From: Sarcodiotheca gaudichaudii
Taxonomy: Eukaryota > Rhodophyta > Florideophyceae > Gigartinales > Solieriaceae
DNA length: 64,000 bases
Assembly: GCA_032355985.1 (NCBI GenBank)
Contig: JAUKVZ010000002.1
Coordinates: 620,001-684,000 of the forward strand
Direction of reading: 5' to 3'
Shown: positions 1 to 8,656 of the stretch, piece by piece
How the letters are laid out: each line of letters starts with the position of its first letter
How positions within the stretch are numbered: position 1 is the first letter of the stretch
Notes under the pieces: model-generated
Told to the model about the DNA's origin: nothing
Database searches by the model: none
The model's input: only the letters and a program-made list of their open reading frames with translations
Made by a program: the position numbers and the translations under genes

Positions 1-2
1 CG

Positions 3-806
3 TTCGAGCAGATCGGCCTGCCGGAGATGACGAAGGAGCTGATCCGGCGTCCTCGAGGCATGTTCCTCGTGACGGGCCCGACGGGCTCGGGCAAGACGAC
101 ATCGCTGGCGACGATGATCGACTATGTGAATCAGTCCTACGACCGGCACATCATCACGATGGAAGATCCGATCGAGTACTACCACCAGCACAAGAAGTCG
201 ATCGTGAATCAGCGCGAGGTGGGCTCGGATGTGCCCAACTTCGCCGAGGCTCTGCGTCGAGCTTTGCGTCAGGATCCGGATGTGATCCTGGTGGGTGAAA
301 TGCGAGATCTCGAGACGATCGAGGCGGCCGTGCGAGCGGCCGAGACGGGCCACCTCGTGTTCGGCACGCTGCACACGACTGGCGCCGCCAAGACGATCGA
401 TCGTCTGGTGGACGCCTTCCCGGTGACGCAGCAGAATCAGATTCGCGTCCAGCTCTCGACCGCCCTGATCGGGGTGCTGAGCCAGGCGTTGCTGACCCGC
501 GTGGATACGAAGGGCATGGTGGCGGCGTACGAGTTCCTCGTGGTGACGCCGGCCATCGCCAACCTCATCCGTGACAACAAATCATTCCGCATCGACTCGG
601 CGATCCAGACGGGCAAGAAGTTCGGCATGCAGCTTCTGGATGATCACCTCTGGAATCTGTACGAGCGGGGGATGATCGCGGCGGAGGAGATGATCGACAA
701 GGGCAAAAACCCCGCGGCTCTGGCGGACAAGGTCCACAAGGTGGGCGGCCAGGTTGGCCGGGCGGAGTTCGACATCGACGACGAAGGCCACGCCGCGGAA
801 GACTGA
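3..806 (+). CDS. pilT: Twitching motility / retraction ATPase PilT (5' end outside window)
   Basis: The gene is cut by the window start: its frame is open from base 3 and reads [13 protein letters not shown], which fits the middle of a PilT protein. It is a hexameric secretion ATPase at the cytoplasmic face of the inner membrane that powers pilus disassembly. Counting from the Met at base 27, Walker A (GPTGSGKTT) lies at 17-25, the Asp box (MEDPIEY) near 45-51, Walker B (VILVGEMRD) near 86-94, and the His box ([20 protein letters not shown]) near 113-132, which is typical of PilT rather than PilB. It heads a run of pilus genes (pilB, pilC, pseudopilins) on the same strand. The acidic C-terminal tail is a little longer than usual. 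A PilU-type paralog cannot be excluded. Confidence 0.93.
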   Translation, partial: FEQIGLPEMTKELIRRPRGMFLVTGPTGSGKTTSLATMIDYVNQSYDRHIITMEDPIEYYHQHKKSIVNQREVGSDVPNFAEALRRALRQDPDVILVGEMRDLETIEAAVRAAETGHLVFGTLHTTGAAKTIDRLVDAFPVTQQNQIRVQLSTALIGVLSQALLTRVDTKGMVAAYEFLVVTPAIANLIRDNKSFRIDSAIQTGKKFGMQLLDDHLWNLYERGMIAAEEMIDKGKNPAALADKVHKVGGQVGRAEFDIDDEGHAAED

Positions 807-978
807 TCCGGGGCCCGATCGCACCCTTCGGGGCGCTGGACAGGGACGTCCAATAACACAACCCGGGCTTCAACGCCGACGCATTTGTGTATTGAAATCC
901 GGGTGTCCAAACGATCTGATCCGCCAGAACTCGTTGTTTTGGCGGAACTACGTCTTTATGCTTCTCGAAGCGTAAGTA

Positions 979-997
979 GGCGAAGTCGCTCTTCGCC
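979..997 (+). other. Short perfect hairpin between pilT and pilB
   Basis: The 206-base spacer between pilT and pilB holds a perfect 7-bp inverted repeat (GGCGAAG / CTTCGCC) around a 5-base loop. A weaker 6-bp stem (CCGCCA / TGGCGG) lies just upstream near 922-946. No U-run follows, so a classical intrinsic terminator is not supported. It could be a processing or attenuation element that sets pilT against pilB expression. No gene is seen in this spacer. Confidence 0.4.
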
Positions 998-1012
998 ACC
1001 GCTGCGTTTCGG

Positions 1013-2758
1013 ATGGAGTTCCGAAAACCGATGCCTGAACTGTCTGAACTTAAAAACAGGAAGCTCGGCCGCGTCCTCACGAAGCTGGGGAAGGTGACTC
1101 GTGAGCAGGTTCACGAGGCGCTGGGCGTGCAGAAGCAGCGGAAGAAGATGATCGGCGAGTTGCTGGTCGAGCTCGGGTACGTGACCGAGCGTGATGTGCT
1201 GGAGGCCCTCGCGGGCCAGGCGGGCATGGGATTCGTCGATCTCAGCGAGATTGAGATTGACGAGGAGACGGCTCATTCGATTCCGGCGGAGACGGCCAAG
1301 GCGTACAGCGTCGTGCCGTTCGAGCACACCCCGGGATCGAAGCGGCTGAAGATCGCGATGAAGAGCCCGGACAACTTCCGGGCGGTGGACGATCTTCGTC
1401 TGCTGATGGGATTCAAGGTGGAGGCCTTCGTGGCGCCCGAATCCCAGGTGGACGAACTGATCCAGAAGTTCTACTCGGTCTCGGAGTCCGTGACGGACGT
1501 GGTGTCTGACATCGCGTCGGATGACAAGTACACGGCGCTGGCGGATCGGGAAGGGTCCATCGATCTCGATGAGGTCATGGACATCGCCGAGGACAACAAG
1601 GTCATCAAGCTGTTGAACCTTGTGCTCCTTCAGGCGATTCGCGATCGGGCGTCGGATATTCACTTCGAGCCTTTTGAGACCGAGTTCAAGATGCGCTATC
1701 GCATCGACGGCGTGCTGTATGAAATGGTGCCGCCGCCGGCGTACCTGGGCCCGGCGATCACGAGCCGCGTCAAGGTCATGGCGAATCTGGACATCGCCGA
1801 GCGTCGCCTGCCTCAGGACGGTCGCGTGGAGCTGGTGGTCGGTGGCAATCCGGTCGACCTTCGTGTGGCCGTGCTTCCGACGATGTACGGCGAGTCGGTG
1901 GTCATGCGTGTGCTCGATCGATCGAATGTCGAGCTGAGTCTCGATCGCGTGGGGCTTGATGACTATCACTTCGAGATCGTCGAGAAGCTGATCCACAAGC
2001 CCAATGGCATCGTGATCGTGACCGGGCCGACGGGTTCGGGCAAGACGACGACGCTGTACGCGGCGCTTTCGTCGCTGAACAACACGGACGTCAAGATTCT
2101 CACGGCTGAGGATCCGGTCGAGTACGACATTGATGGGCTGTGCCAGTGCCAGATCAATACGGAGGCGGGCGCGACATTCGCGGCGTGCCTTCGCAGCTTT
2201 CTGCGTCAGGATCCGGACATCATTCTGGTGGGTGAGATTCGCGACCTGGAGACGGCGGAGATCGCCGTGCAGGCGTCGCTCACGGGCCACCTCGTCTTCA
2301 CGACTTTGCACACGAATGACGCACCGAGTTCGATCGTGCGTCTGCTCGATCTTGGGCTCGAGGACTTCCTGCTGACTGCGACGATCGAGGGGATCGTTGC
2401 GCAGCGCCTGGTGCGCACGATCTGCAAGAACTGCAAAGAGGCATACAAACCAACGGAAGAGCAGCTGATGGAGCTGCAACTGACTCCGGAGGATGTGCGC
2501 GGGCGCGAGTTCTATCGGGGCTCGGGCTGCGATAACTGTCATGGCTCGGGGTACAAGGGGCGCCTGGGTCTTTTCGAGATCCTTGTGATGGATGACGATC
2601 TGCGCGAGCTGGTGATGAAGGGCGCGGCGACGAGCCTGATTCGCAACGAAGCGCGCAAGCGCGGCATGCGTTCATTGCGCGAGTCCGGGCTGGATGCGAT
2701 TTACGAAGGACGAACAACGATTGACGAAGTGGTCCGCGAGACCATTTCCGAGGAATAA
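1013..2758 (+). CDS. pilB: Type IV pilus / type II secretion assembly ATPase (PilB/GspE family)
   Basis: This is a 581-residue extension ATPase that drives pilin or pseudopilin polymerisation from the cytoplasmic side of the inner membrane. A GspE N-terminal (MshEN-like) domain covers roughly residues 10-150. The ATPase core has Walker A ([11 protein letters not shown]) near 337-347, the Asp box (AEDPVEYD) near 365-372, Walker B (DIILVGEIRD) near 402-411 and the His box (TLHTNDAPSS) near 431-440. A tetracysteine zinc site is complete (C471, C474, C506, C509), as in GspE/PilB. Start choice is uncertain: the first ATG at 1013 has no ribosome site, whereas ATG 1031 (MPELSEL) has GGAG 11 bases upstream. 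It is followed by pilC in the same operon. PilB and GspE cannot be separated by sequence here; the adjacent pilT favours a pilus-like role. Confidence 0.93.
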   Translation: MEFRKPMPELSELKNRKLGRVLTKLGKVTREQVHEALGVQKQRKKMIGELLVELGYVTERDVLEALAGQAGMGFVDLSEIEIDEETAHSIPAETAKAYSVVPFEHTPGSKRLKIAMKSPDNFRAVDDLRLLMGFKVEAFVAPESQVDELIQKFYSVSESVTDVVSDIASDDKYTALADREGSIDLDEVMDIAEDNKVIKLLNLVLLQAIRDRASDIHFEPFETEFKMRYRIDGVLYEMVPPPAYLGPAITSRVKVMANLDIAERRLPQDGRVELVVGGNPVDLRVAVLPTMYGESVVMRVLDRSNVELSLDRVGLDDYHFEIVEKLIHKPNGIVIVTGPTGSGKTTTLYAALSSLNNTDVKILTAEDPVEYDIDGLCQCQINTEAGATFAACLRSFLRQDPDIILVGEIRDLETAEIAVQASLTGHLVFTTLHTNDAPSSIVRLLDLGLEDFLLTATIEGIVAQRLVRTICKNCKEAYKPTEEQLMELQLTPEDVRGREFYRGSGCDNCHGSGYKGRLGLFEILVMDDDLRELVMKGAATSLIRNEARKRGMRSLRESGLDAIYEGRTTIDEVVRETISEE

Positions 2759-2835
2759 CGCGGCCCGGGCGCGGCGTAGAGGGGCGCCGCGCTTGAGGCC
2801 CATTTGCGACGGCCGAAGCACGTCGGAGACGGATC

Positions 2836-4131
2836 ATGGCGACTTTTCAATACGAAGCGATCAACGCATCGGGCAAGCCCCAGAAGGGCACGATTGACGC
2901 CGCCACGCAGAGCGAGGCGATGCAGCGTCTGAAGATGCAGGGCTACTTCCCCTCTTCCGTGCGCGAGCAGAAGGTGAAGAAGTCCGCCGCCACGAAAGAA
3001 GGCGGCAAGGGCGGCGCCAAGGCCAAGAAAAAGAAGAAGAACGCCGGTTCGATTTCGATCGGCGGCGTGAGCGGCAAGCAGCTCACGACGTTCACACGTC
3101 AGCTTTCAACGCTGCAGGACGCGGGTCTGCCGCTGCTGCGCTCTTTGCAGATTCTTGAGTCGCAGCTCAAGCCCTGCAAGCTGAAGAACGTGCTTGAGGG
3201 CGTGTGCGAGGATGTCGAAGGCGGCATGAGTCTTTCGGAGGCGATGGCGAAGCATCCGAAGGCGTTCAACCGGCTGTACACGAAGATGGTGAACGCCGGT
3301 GAAATCGGCGGTGTGCTGGACATCATCCTGCAGCGTCTTGCGGACTTCATGGAGAAGGCGCAGCGTCTGAAGATGAAGATCGTCGGCGCGCTGATCTATC
3401 CGGTGACGGTCATTCTGATCGCGCTGGCGATCGTGACGGGCATCATGTACTTCATCATTCCGAAGTTCAGCGAGATCTTCCTGGACTTCGGCATCGAGCT
3501 TCCCGGCCTGACGCTGGGCCTGATCAACACGAGCCGCTGGATCGCGGGCACGTACACACCGGACCAGCCATTCCCGGGCGCGATCTACGTGATCATTGCG
3601 CCGATCGTGATTTTCATCGTGCTCAAGCTTCTGCGGAAGACCGGTCCGGGGCGCGCGACGATCGACTGGATCTTCCTTCGCACGCCGGTGTTCGGCAGCC
3701 TGATGAAGAAGTCGACGGTGGCGCGATTCACGCGCACGCTGGGCACCCTGATCAGCGCCGGTGTTCCGATTCTTGAAGCGGTGATCATCACGCGCGACAC
3801 CTGCGGCAACTGGGTGTACGAGCGGGCGCTTGGCAAGGTGCATGACTCGATTCGCGAAGGCGAGACATTTGCCGGGCCGCTGCGCGAGACGAAGGTCTGC
3901 GACGGCATCGTCGTGAACATGATTGACGTCGGCGAAGAGACGGGCGACATGGACACGATGCTGATGAAGATCGCTGACAACTACGACGAGGAAGTCGACG
4001 TTGCAGTGTCATCCCTGGTGAAGCTGCTGGAGCCTTTGATGGTCGTCATCCTCGGTGGCGTGATCGGCACGATCGTCGTCGCGATGTTCCTGCCCATGAT
4101 CAAGATGATCGAGTCGCTGCAGAGCGGCTGA
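2836..4131 (+). CDS. pilC: Inner-membrane platform protein PilC/GspF
   Basis: This 431-residue polytopic inner-membrane protein forms the platform on which the assembly ATPase acts. It has two tandem GspF (T2SSF) domains, roughly residues 80-205 and 290-415, with hydrophobic helices near 180-205, 250-270 and 395-425. The first residues (MATFQYEAINASGKPQKGTI) match the usual start of the family. An unusual Lys/Gly/Ala-rich linker at about residues 48-75, with a run of lysines, separates this short N-terminal part from the first GspF domain and is probably disordered. GGAG occurs 11 bases before the ATG. It sits between the ATPase and the pseudopilins, which is the expected order. Confidence 0.93.
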   Translation: MATFQYEAINASGKPQKGTIDAATQSEAMQRLKMQGYFPSSVREQKVKKSAATKEGGKGGAKAKKKKKNAGSISIGGVSGKQLTTFTRQLSTLQDAGLPLLRSLQILESQLKPCKLKNVLEGVCEDVEGGMSLSEAMAKHPKAFNRLYTKMVNAGEIGGVLDIILQRLADFMEKAQRLKMKIVGALIYPVTVILIALAIVTGIMYFIIPKFSEIFLDFGIELPGLTLGLINTSRWIAGTYTPDQPFPGAIYVIIAPIVIFIVLKLLRKTGPGRATIDWIFLRTPVFGSLMKKSTVARFTRTLGTLISAGVPILEAVIITRDTCGNWVYERALGKVHDSIREGETFAGPLRETKVCDGIVVNMIDVGEETGDMDTMLMKIADNYDEEVDVAVSSLVKLLEPLMVVILGGVIGTIVVAMFLPMIKMIESLQSG

Positions 4132-4205
4132 GCAAGTCCGGCGGGCCGCGGCGCCCGCTGATTGAAAGGATGGCGCACGTCCCGATGAAGGGTCGCGCCG
4201 AACGC

Positions 4206-5294
4206 ATGAATCACACGACTGACACATCCTGCATCGGCGGCTCGTCCGCGCGGCGCGGCTTCACGCTGGTTGAAGTGCTGATCGTGATCGGCATCATCGC
4301 GTTGCTTCTGGGCGCGGCGGCCGCGACGTTTCACGGGGTGATCGGCAACTCGCGCTCGACGAAGACGCAGTACATCATGAGCGTGCTCGGCCAGGGCATC
4401 GAGATGTTCCACACGGACTTCAACTACTACCCGCCTCTGCTTGAGGACAACTGGGATTCGCCCAACGAGCGGCTGACATCACTGCTGTCGCGCGTCACCG
4501 GCGCCGCAGACAATCCGCTTGAGCAGTCGCGCTATCACAGCATCTACACGCTTCCCATCTATCTGCTGGGGCAGGGCGATGTGAATGGCGACGGCATCCT
4601 GACTTACAACGACGAGGTTGAGGAACAGGATCCTTCCGACGCGACGAAGCGCAACCTTGATGACGGCTATGACGGTCCTGGTCTTCGTGATCCGGGCTCT
4701 GACAAGGTGTGGGGCGCGGCGAGAAGCCGCAATGTGTCGACCGTTCGTCCTCCGACGACGGGGCGCGTGTACGGCCCGTATGTCGATGTTGAAGGAACGG
4801 ATATCGCACGGCGCGTTCGCACTGAAGGCGAAGTCGACAGTGAGTCTGATCTGCCTCCATCATTTGACGAGTCCGAGCGGATGGAGCGCGAGAACCTGTA
4901 CGTGTTTCAGGATCCGTGGGGCACGCCGATCCGGTACTACCGGCACTGGCCGACACTGGCGCCGGGCACGACGGATCAGCCTTCGATTGATCGCGTGCCG
5001 ATCGAGCTTGTGAAGCCTGCGGCGATCGTGCTGTCTGACGAACCGATTGCGGGCGAGGATCCGGAGTTGATGCGTGCGCCGTATGCGCTGCTTTCGGCGG
5101 GCGAGGATCGTCTTTTCGGCGATCGTCATGCCGAGGGTTCGCCTGATCTGGATCACGACATGGATGACTTCATCTGGGCGGAGGACTTCGCGGACCTGGG
5201 CGATGAGAGCTCCGGCGACATGCTTGGCCAGCTTGATCTCTTCAGGAGCCAGAAGCGCGGGCGTCTGACGGACAATGTGAGGTACATGCCATGA
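4206..5294 (+). CDS. GspG-like pseudopilin with an EF-hand-like loop
   Basis: This pseudopilin is expected to be inserted in the inner membrane, cleaved by the prepilin peptidase and assembled into the pseudopilus. The type III signal is RRG-FTLVEVLIVIGIIALL, with Gly at -1, Phe at +1 and Glu at +5, followed by a hydrophobic stem. The body is unusually large for a GspG (about 360 residues against about 140) and ends in a WGTPIRYY-type segment common in planctomycete pseudopilins. Near nucleotides 4579-4617 it encodes DVNGDGILTYNDE, an EF-hand or dockerin-like loop that could bind calcium. An in-frame ATG at 4170 would add 12 residues, but ATG 4206 gives a normal leader length. Its stop overlaps the next start (ATGA). 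Confidence 0.85.
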   Translation: MNHTTDTSCIGGSSARRGFTLVEVLIVIGIIALLLGAAAATFHGVIGNSRSTKTQYIMSVLGQGIEMFHTDFNYYPPLLEDNWDSPNERLTSLLSRVTGAADNPLEQSRYHSIYTLPIYLLGQGDVNGDGILTYNDEVEEQDPSDATKRNLDDGYDGPGLRDPGSDKVWGAARSRNVSTVRPPTTGRVYGPYVDVEGTDIARRVRTEGEVDSESDLPPSFDESERMERENLYVFQDPWGTPIRYYRHWPTLAPGTTDQPSIDRVPIELVKPAAIVLSDEPIAGEDPELMRAPYALLSAGEDRLFGDRHAEGSPDLDHDMDDFIWAEDFADLGDESSGDMLGQLDLFRSQKRGRLTDNVRYMP

Positions 5295-6094
5295 GTCGCC
5301 GTGATGGATACACAACCCGGCGGCGCGCGTTCACGCTTGTTGAAGTGATGATCGTGATCGGCGTGATCCTGCTGCTGCTGACGCTTTCGATCGGCGGCGG
5401 CCGCGCAGTGATCCGCGGGCAGAAGGCGAACGTGACGAAGAGCATTCTGAACACGCTTGATCGTGCGCTTGAGGAATACATCACGGTCAACAACGGTGTG
5501 ATTCCTGCGTATACGGATGAGGCGTATGACGAGGTTCCGGGGCCGGAGCTTGCGCCGGGCATCTCGAATATGTACACGACGAGCGACACCGTCGCATTCA
5601 CGCAGTTTCCTTCGAGCGGGCGCCCCTATCCGCGCTTTCCTGACGCTTCGGTGTTTCTGAGGCAGGCGAAGGGAACGGGCGTCGTTGATCAGATCATCGC
5701 GGCGCTTCCTGAAAGCCATCTGAAGATCACACGCGGCGAGCTTAATCAGAACGATGGCGACCAGGATACGACGCCTTCGATCATCGACTCGTGGGGCGAG
5801 AAAGACTGGTCTCCGCCCTGGTACACGCTTCGCCAGCAGATGATTCTCTATGTGCATCCGAGCAATCGGCTTGCGCAGGCGCTGTACGGACGATGCATCA
5901 ATGATCGGCCTTATTTCCTTTCAGCGGGCCCGGACAGGCTGTACGGCAATGGCATCGAGTTTCCTGAATCGGCGACGAAAGAAGATGTCGAGGGCGCGCT
6001 GAATGACAACCTGATGTCCGCGCCGGTGGCGCCACTGGACACTGCGAATCTCACGGGCGAGTTCTTCAGCGATTACAGGAACGTTCGCGAATGA
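5291..6094 (+). CDS. GspG-like pseudopilin, second copy
   Basis: This 267-residue protein has a prepilin signal RRA-FTLVEVMIVIGVILLLL: Ala at -1 (tolerated but less common than Gly), Phe +1 and Glu +5. The stem continues as KSILNTLDRALEEYITVNNG, resembling the long N-terminal helix of GspG major pseudopilins. A WGEKDWSPPWY stretch and a final segment like PYFLSAGPDRLYG parallel the end of the preceding pseudopilin, suggesting an old duplication. The start codon overlaps the previous stop by four bases and the stop overlaps the next start likewise, so all three pseudopilins are probably translated together. Its exact place (major or minor subunit) cannot be told from sequence. Confidence 0.83.
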   Translation: MSRRDGYTTRRRAFTLVEVMIVIGVILLLLTLSIGGGRAVIRGQKANVTKSILNTLDRALEEYITVNNGVIPAYTDEAYDEVPGPELAPGISNMYTTSDTVAFTQFPSSGRPYPRFPDASVFLRQAKGTGVVDQIIAALPESHLKITRGELNQNDGDQDTTPSIIDSWGEKDWSPPWYTLRQQMILYVHPSNRLAQALYGRCINDRPYFLSAGPDRLYGNGIEFPESATKEDVEGALNDNLMSAPVAPLDTANLTGEFFSDYRNVRE

Positions 6095-7215
6095 AGCGCA
6101 CTCAACACAACGCGCTCGGCTTCACGCTCATCGAGCTGCTGGTGGTCATTGCGCTGATCACGTCGTTCATTGTGCTGCTGGTTCCTGCGGCGGCGCGGAT
6201 CTTTGAATCCGTAAGCTACAGCTCAGCCGTGAACAGTGTGCAGGCGGCGCTGGGCAATGCGCGCACGCTGGCGATGCGCAATGGCACGCATACGGCGCTG
6301 GCGGTCTTCTACAACACCGAGACGGGCGAGACGACACTTCAGATTCTTGAAGAGGCCGGCGGCGGCACGCGTGGACGGCTGACATCTTCGTTCTCAAACC
6401 AGGCGAATGGCGCAACAGCAGCGGTGTATATTCCGGCGAGGGGCACTATCCCCGTGACACTGCCCGAGGGGATCGGCGTGTTCGGCATGTCATTCCTGCT
6501 CACTGACGGCGAGGATGTCGTCAATGGCGACACTGGGAATTGGTATTACAAGGATTACTATACGAACAGCGATGGCGAGGACGTCATCCCCTGGATCTTC
6601 CCGCGCAATGATGCGCGCCTGTTCGTGGATCCCTCGACGGATCCGGATGGCGATCCGTGGTATCAGATCAATGCGCTGGGCGATCGCGTTCTGAGTATCG
6701 ATCAGTTCGCCGTGCGCCAGGCCATGACGTTCTGCGTGCAGTTCACGCCGACGGGTTCGACGGCGAACTACTTCACCGTGGGCCAGCCGAACTATCCGGA
6801 TGCATATCTGGAATATCCCGATCTGCCCTATGACCAGGCGCAGGTTCTGGATCCCAGCGATCCGGATGCGCGACCGACGACGTATGACGAACCGGCGCTC
6901 TTTGATCCAGAGGTGATTGCGGGCGCTGCGCAGGGAACGACGAATCCGGAAGTGCGCCTGAGGACCATCAGCCAGCTGGCGATCGTGGACATGCGGAGAA
7001 TGACCGAGGACACAGGCGTTGAGGAGCCCTGGCTCGTTCGTTCTTCCGAGTCTCTTTCTGATGTTGACGCATGGCCGCGGCAGCTGGATGAGCTCGGCGA
7101 TGTGGTCGGGGAAAGCGAGAAGGATGAGCTTCTCGAGCAGATGTGCAACTGGATCGATCTGAATGCGGAGATCATCTCCTTCAACAGATACACGGGAAAT
7201 GCGCTACGCAGGTAA
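6091..7215 (+). CDS. GspH-like pseudopilin
   Basis: This 374-residue protein has the prepilin motif LG-FTLIELLVVIALITSFIV (Gly -1, Phe +1, Glu +5). The following stretch (AVNSVQAALGNARTLAMRNG) has the GspH/FimT pattern of a small residue-rich helix ending in AR..A...G, followed by beta-rich sequence. The body is much larger than classical GspH (about 170 residues). Its start overlaps the upstream stop (ATGA), which places it in the pseudopilin operon. It is expected to be a minor pseudopilin at or near the tip of the pseudopilus. The assignment to H rather than G rests on this short pattern and is moderate. Confidence 0.8.
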   Translation: MKRTQHNALGFTLIELLVVIALITSFIVLLVPAAARIFESVSYSSAVNSVQAALGNARTLAMRNGTHTALAVFYNTETGETTLQILEEAGGGTRGRLTSSFSNQANGATAAVYIPARGTIPVTLPEGIGVFGMSFLLTDGEDVVNGDTGNWYYKDYYTNSDGEDVIPWIFPRNDARLFVDPSTDPDGDPWYQINALGDRVLSIDQFAVRQAMTFCVQFTPTGSTANYFTVGQPNYPDAYLEYPDLPYDQAQVLDPSDPDARPTTYDEPALFDPEVIAGAAQGTTNPEVRLRTISQLAIVDMRRMTEDTGVEEPWLVRSSESLSDVDAWPRQLDELGDVVGESEKDELLEQMCNWIDLNAEIISFNRYTGNALRR

Positions 7216-7224
7216 GCGAGAGTC

Positions 7225-8628
7225 ATGATGCAACGAGCAATCTCACAACTTGCGCAGGGTCGACGGGCAGGATTCACGCTGCTTGAGGTCATGCTGGCGA
7301 TGGTGATCATCGCGTTCGGCGTGCTGAGCGTCTCGGCGCTCTTTGCCGGCGGCGTGGCGCAGCAGCGGCGCGCCAGCGATCAGTCCCTTGCTGTGGCGCT
7401 CAGCCGCAATGCGGACGCGATGCTGTCGCGCGCCATCGGAAGGCTGGAGGGCTCGGGCCTGGCCGCCATTCCTGTTGGCGAATGGGAGCCGCTGTATTCA
7501 CAGGGCCCGCGCGATCCGAAGCTGCGCGTCAATCCGAGTCCAACGGATAAGAGCATTTATTTCGTCCTCAAGTCGCGCGAGCAGGTCGTGTATGAGAATC
7601 CGGCGCTGGAGCAGAATCCCGGGTTCTTTATTCCCGCCAATGGCAGCTACACGGTGTTGGACTCGGAGATTCGACCGCTGCCGCATGAGCGGATCGTTTC
7701 GACGTCATTCAGCATCTTTATCGAGATTACTGATAACGCTGGTGTGCCAAGTTCTATCGAGCTTATCGTCAATGATCTCGAGCGGGCTCGAATTGAAATG
7801 GATGACCGGTTTGAATCAGTCGGCGAAGTCATATTCGCTGACGACACGGCTGATCCGATGAACTCGCACAGAATCTCCGTCAACTTCGCGCGTGAGGGAC
7901 GGAATGAAATCACAACGCTCAGCGGTCTGATGTTCGATCCGCTCTTTCCACTGCCTGCCGGCTCATGGGTCAGTCGCATCACTGTTGGGCAGTATGACTG
8001 GCGCAGCGAGACGATTGCGTCACTGAATGATCGCGTGCTCTTTGTTGATGCGCCGGCCTTTCCTTATGGAAAGCGTCCTGCGGTGGCGTACACAGCGCTG
8101 CGGCGAACGACGACGACGGGCGCCCAGCTCATGATTGTGACATACGGCCTGCAGGCGATCGACAAGCCCACGCCGAACGTTCGCGAGGGCGAAGCCGCAT
8201 TCATCCCGCCGGAAGCTTCCTATCTGAGCAACGAAGATCAGCTGCTGCGTGAGACACGGCTGTCGCTCGGGTTTGATGAGGATCGTCAGCAGTTCTTCGT
8301 CGAGGGGCAGGCTGATGAAGAGGAAGATCGATTTGCGATCGCGATCGGTCAGATTCTGATCATGTACAAGTCGCAGGGCGGCTTCGCGGGATCTGATGTT
8401 CCGGTGAAGATCGTTTCGGTGCAGACAAGCCCGACTGATGAGGATCTGATTCGAGGCTACCTGGATCGCTCGCCGCGCGTGGATGGACAATCGCCGCTTC
8501 GTGACCTGGGCAGCCGTGAGCAGATCGACGTCTGGGCGCTGCAGCAGATCACCACGAGTCTTGCGGACGACGAGTCGGAGTGGGAAATCACGCCGATCGA
8601 CGCTCGCGTATTCCAGTTGGGCAGCTAA
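7225..8628 (+). CDS. GspI/PilV-like minor pseudopilin
   Basis: This 467-residue protein has the prepilin signal RAG-FTLLEVMLAMVIIAFGVLS; the LEVMLAM...IA pattern is characteristic of GspI/PilV. Two ATGs in tandem (7225, 7228) are possible starts. The predicted extracytoplasmic part is more than three times the length of a normal GspI and I recognise no other domain in it. It begins ten bases after the preceding gene and ends just before the GspJ-like gene, the canonical H-I-J-K order. It probably forms part of the minor pseudopilin tip complex. Confidence 0.82.
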   Translation: MMQRAISQLAQGRRAGFTLLEVMLAMVIIAFGVLSVSALFAGGVAQQRRASDQSLAVALSRNADAMLSRAIGRLEGSGLAAIPVGEWEPLYSQGPRDPKLRVNPSPTDKSIYFVLKSREQVVYENPALEQNPGFFIPANGSYTVLDSEIRPLPHERIVSTSFSIFIEITDNAGVPSSIELIVNDLERARIEMDDRFESVGEVIFADDTADPMNSHRISVNFAREGRNEITTLSGLMFDPLFPLPAGSWVSRITVGQYDWRSETIASLNDRVLFVDAPAFPYGKRPAVAYTALRRTTTTGAQLMIVTYGLQAIDKPTPNVREGEAAFIPPEASYLSNEDQLLRETRLSLGFDEDRQQFFVEGQADEEEDRFAIAIGQILIMYKSQGGFAGSDVPVKIVSVQTSPTDEDLIRGYLDRSPRVDGQSPLRDLGSREQIDVWALQQITTSLADDESEWEITPIDARVFQLGS

Positions 8629-8656
8629 TCGCATGCATGTTTGGACGACACATCCC

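Noticed and set aside
956-2542. A 528-codon open frame on the minus strand opposite pilB
   Set aside because: It lies fully antisense to a clear ATPase gene, its translation is His/Arg/Gln-rich low-quality sequence, and such frames arise from the third-position GC bias of the sense gene.
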